A DNA stretch of 64,000 nt from Eubacteriales bacterium (GTDB lineage Bacteria > Bacillota > Clostridia > Oscillospirales > Oscillospiraceae), in NCBI GenBank assembly GCA_030531505.1, contig JAUNNH010000001.1, forward strand, positions 62,001 to 126,000. The letters run 5' to 3'. A program made the position numbers and the translations under genes. The notes below the pieces were generated by a model, which was given only the letters and a program-made list of their open reading frames with translations, was not told where the DNA came from and searched no databases. Each line of letters opens with the position of its first letter. Positions within the stretch are counted from its first letter, which is position 1. Shown here piece after piece: positions 62,564 to 64,000 of the stretch.

Positions 62564-63200
62564 AGTCGGCGGGAAAGAGCCCGGGAATCTCCCACAGATC
62601 GTGTACGACGAAACTCTCACAGCCCGTTGCCTGCACGGGGCTTCCCGGTTCGAGGTAGAGGATGCTCCCTACCCCGGCGTTCACGGCTGCTTCCACATCG
62701 AGCCTTCGGTCGCCGACGTAGAAGCTCTGCGCCCTGTCCAGCCCGTATTTGTCGAGCAAATGCAGGATCGCGTCGGGCTCCGGCTTGCGCGGGAAGCCGC
62801 TCAGCGCGGTCAGCACCTCGGTGAAATACGGTGTGAGGCCGGTCTGCGCCAGGATAGCCGGGCAGGACGCGCCGCGGTGGGTGTAGACGAAGTTCCGGTG
62901 CCCGGCGCGCACGAGCGCCTCCAGCGTCTCCCGGGCGTGGGGGATCGGGCGGATGGCGTCGATGCTGCCGTCGTTAAAGGCGTCAAAGCGCGCCTTGAGC
63001 GGGGCGAAGGGTACACCTCGCTCCGCCGCGACCTGCTCAAGCAGCGTCCCGACAGAGGTTCGGATCACGAAATCGCGGATGAAAGCGTCGGTATAGTCGA
63101 CGCCCCATTCGGCGCAGGCCTGCCGGGCGGCGGGCACAATGGCCGGATAGGAATCGACCAGGGTCCCATCCATGTCCCAGATAAAAGCATAGTGCGGCAT
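62562..63200 (-). CDS. HAD-family phosphatase, phosphoglycolate phosphatase-like
   Basis: A 212-residue hydrolase with HAD motif I FIWDMDGTLVDSY (Asp9 and Asp11), a helical cap, the motif II threonine in NFVYTHRG, motif III lysine in GFPRKPEPDAI and motif IV FYVGDRRLDVEAAVNAG. The overall form is that of Gph/PgmB-like enzymes. The substrate cannot be set from sequence. ATG at 63200 follows AAGGAG. Monocistronic, divergent from the ion channel gene and sharing its promoter region. Confidence 0.9.
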   Translation of the reverse strand: MPHYAFIWDMDGTLVDSYPAIVPAARQACAEWGVDYTDAFIRDFVIRTSVGTLLEQVAAERGVPFAPLKARFDAFNDGSIDAIRPIPHARETLEALVRAGHRNFVYTHRGASCPAILAQTGLTPYFTEVLTALSGFPRKPEPDAILHLLDKYGLDRAQSFYVGDRRLDVEAAVNAGVGSILYLEPGSPVQATGCESFVVHDLWEIPGLFPAD

Positions 63201-63227
63201 GCGGCGCTCCTTTTCTGTTTTTTGCCC

Positions 63228-63256
63228 ATCTTAATCTGCCCGCAGAACCTTGTCAA
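63228..63256 (-). promoter_or_regulatory. Promoter of HAD phosphatase gene
   Basis: TTGACA, 17 bp, TAAGAT on the minus strand. Confidence 0.75.
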
Positions 63257-63291
63257 GAGAAAAGGCGCTGCCCGGCTTTTCTCTTGACAAG
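63249..63291. repeat. 16-bp perfect inverted repeat between divergent promoters
   Basis: The arms CTTGTCAAGAGAAAAG and CTTTTCTCTTGACAAG are separated by 11 bases. Each arm holds the -35 box (TTGACA) of one of the two divergent promoters, so a dimeric regulator bound here would control both. Confidence 0.85.
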
Positions 63292-63312
63292 CCCCTTTCG
63301 GGAAAATAGAAT
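63284..63312 (+). promoter_or_regulatory. Promoter of ion channel gene
   Basis: TTGACA, 17 bp, TAGAAT on the plus strand, 38 bases before the start. Confidence 0.7.
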
Positions 63313-63350
63313 AAGAACCGGTCATTTTTAATCGGAAACGAGGCGCAGGA

Positions 63351-64000
63351 ATGAGGAAACGCATCTATGAGGTGATCGAGCTCGCCCGCGACGGCGACCG
63401 TCTGAGCGAGATCTATGACGCGGCGATGATGCTGCTGATCACACTGAGCCTGGTGCCTCTCCTGTTCAAGGAGACGACGCCGCTGCTGCAGGGGATCGAC
63501 CGCTTCTGTGTGGCGATCTTTATCGTGGATTATCTGCTCCGCTGGACGACGGCGGACTTCAAACTGGGAAAGGCCGGCCCGACCTCCTTTGTCCGCTATC
63601 CCTTCACCTTCATGGCGCTGGTGGACCTGCTGTCCATCCTGCCCTCGCTCACCGTGCTCAACGGCGGCTTCAAGCTCCTGCGCATCCTGCGCATGAGCCG
63701 GGTCTTCCGCGTGCTGCGCGTGCTGCGGGCCGTCCGGTATTCGCGGAGCCTGCGCATCATCGGGAATGTGCTGCAGCGCTCGAAGGATTCCCTGATCGCG
63801 GTCGGGACCCTGGCCATCGCCTTTATCCTGATCTCCGCCATGATCATCTTCAACGCCGAGCCGGACTCCTTCGACAACTACTTCGAGGCAGTCTACTGGG
63901 CTACGATCTCCCTCACTGCCGTGGGCTACGGCGATATCTATCCCGTGACCGTGATCGGCCGGGCCGTCGCGATGATCTCCTCCCTCTTCGGGGTGGCAGT
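63351..64000 (+). CDS. Voltage-gated potassium channel (3' truncated by window)
   Basis: A partial ORF of 216 residues running off the window without a stop. It starts at ATG 63351 behind AGGCGCAGGA. The protein has membrane segments S1-S3, a positively charged S4 (LLRILRMSRVFRVLRVLRAV, then RYSR) and, near its end, the pore loop with selectivity filter TAVGYGD. This is the six-segment voltage-gated K+ channel plan. The pore region continues into S6 at the window edge. Any cytoplasmic C-terminal domain is out of view. Confidence 0.9.
   Translation, partial: MRKRIYEVIELARDGDRLSEIYDAAMMLLITLSLVPLLFKETTPLLQGIDRFCVAIFIVDYLLRWTTADFKLGKAGPTSFVRYPFTFMALVDLLSILPSLTVLNGGFKLLRILRMSRVFRVLRVLRAVRYSRSLRIIGNVLQRSKDSLIAVGTLAIAFILISAMIIFNAEPDSFDNYFEAVYWATISLTAVGYGDIYPVTVIGRAVAMISSLFGVA

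Overview
The window is GC-rich and gene-dense. It reads as a chromosome segment of a low-oxygen, Gram-positive-type gut bacterium of the Clostridia, most probably near Oscillospiraceae; the family is inferred from gene content and style, and no marker RNA is present. The supporting genes are a sodium-type V/A-ATPase, a PyrK/PyrD type 1B dihydroorotate dehydrogenase, and DegV, VanW, GPH and BmpA family proteins, all with strong Shine-Dalgarno sites and intrinsic terminators. Genes cover almost everything and no gap exceeds 300 bases. I found no rRNA, tRNA, CRISPR array, insertion sequence or phage gene.

Layout. 0.2-5.0 kb: a secreted beta-helix-like surface protein with a Gly/Pro/Glu repeat tail, a GH36 alpha-galactosidase and an XRE regulator. 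5.2-14.0 kb (minus): the UMP operon pyrC-carB-pyrK-pyrD-pyrF-pyrE-pyrB-pyrI, with a consensus promoter and an attenuator leader holding a PyrR-loop-like motif; carA is absent. 14.1-19.1 kb (minus): branched-chain amino acid ABC transporter livK-H-M-G-F. 19.2-24.5 kb: a TVP38-type membrane protein, a membrane-bound XRE protein, DegV, a GPH sugar symporter with its GntR regulator, and a SleB-like lipoprotein. 24.6-28.1 kb: pentaheme nitrite reductase NrfA followed by the system II cytochrome c assembly pair ResB/ResC. 28.2-37.0 kb: the V-ATPase operon ntpFIKECGABD. 37.2-46.1 kb: C69 dipeptidase, HtpG, HemW, a VanW-domain protein and MetG. 46.1-53.0 kb: a GtrII-like membrane protein, then an operon of two CobW-type GTPases (one with a His-rich linker, one fused to a YcgQ/DUF1980-like domain), a HAD phosphatase and two glycosyltransferases. 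53.2-53.8 kb: a zinc-ribbon membrane protein. 54.1-61.1 kb: nucleoside uptake and salvage (BmpA-type ABC transporter, deoD, udk, tdk). 61.2-64 kb: a dicarboxylate/amino-acid symporter, a HAD phosphatase and the start of a voltage-gated potassium channel cut by the window end.

How it fits together. Pyrimidines can be made de novo (pyr) and recovered (udk, tdk), and purine nucleosides imported and split (BmpA system, DeoD). NrfA would reduce nitrite to ammonium outside the membrane with heme attached by ResB/ResC. The V-ATPase rotor subunit keeps every Na+ ligand known from Enterococcus hirae NtpK, so this ATPase probably couples to Na+. The most unusual locus is the CobW operon, which joins a likely metal-handling module to lipid-linked glycosyl transfer behind one promoter whose -10 box lies in a palindrome. 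Other regulatory structures of note are the pyr leader, the palindrome at the symporter promoter, and a 16-bp inverted repeat holding the -35 boxes of two divergent promoters near 63.27 kb.
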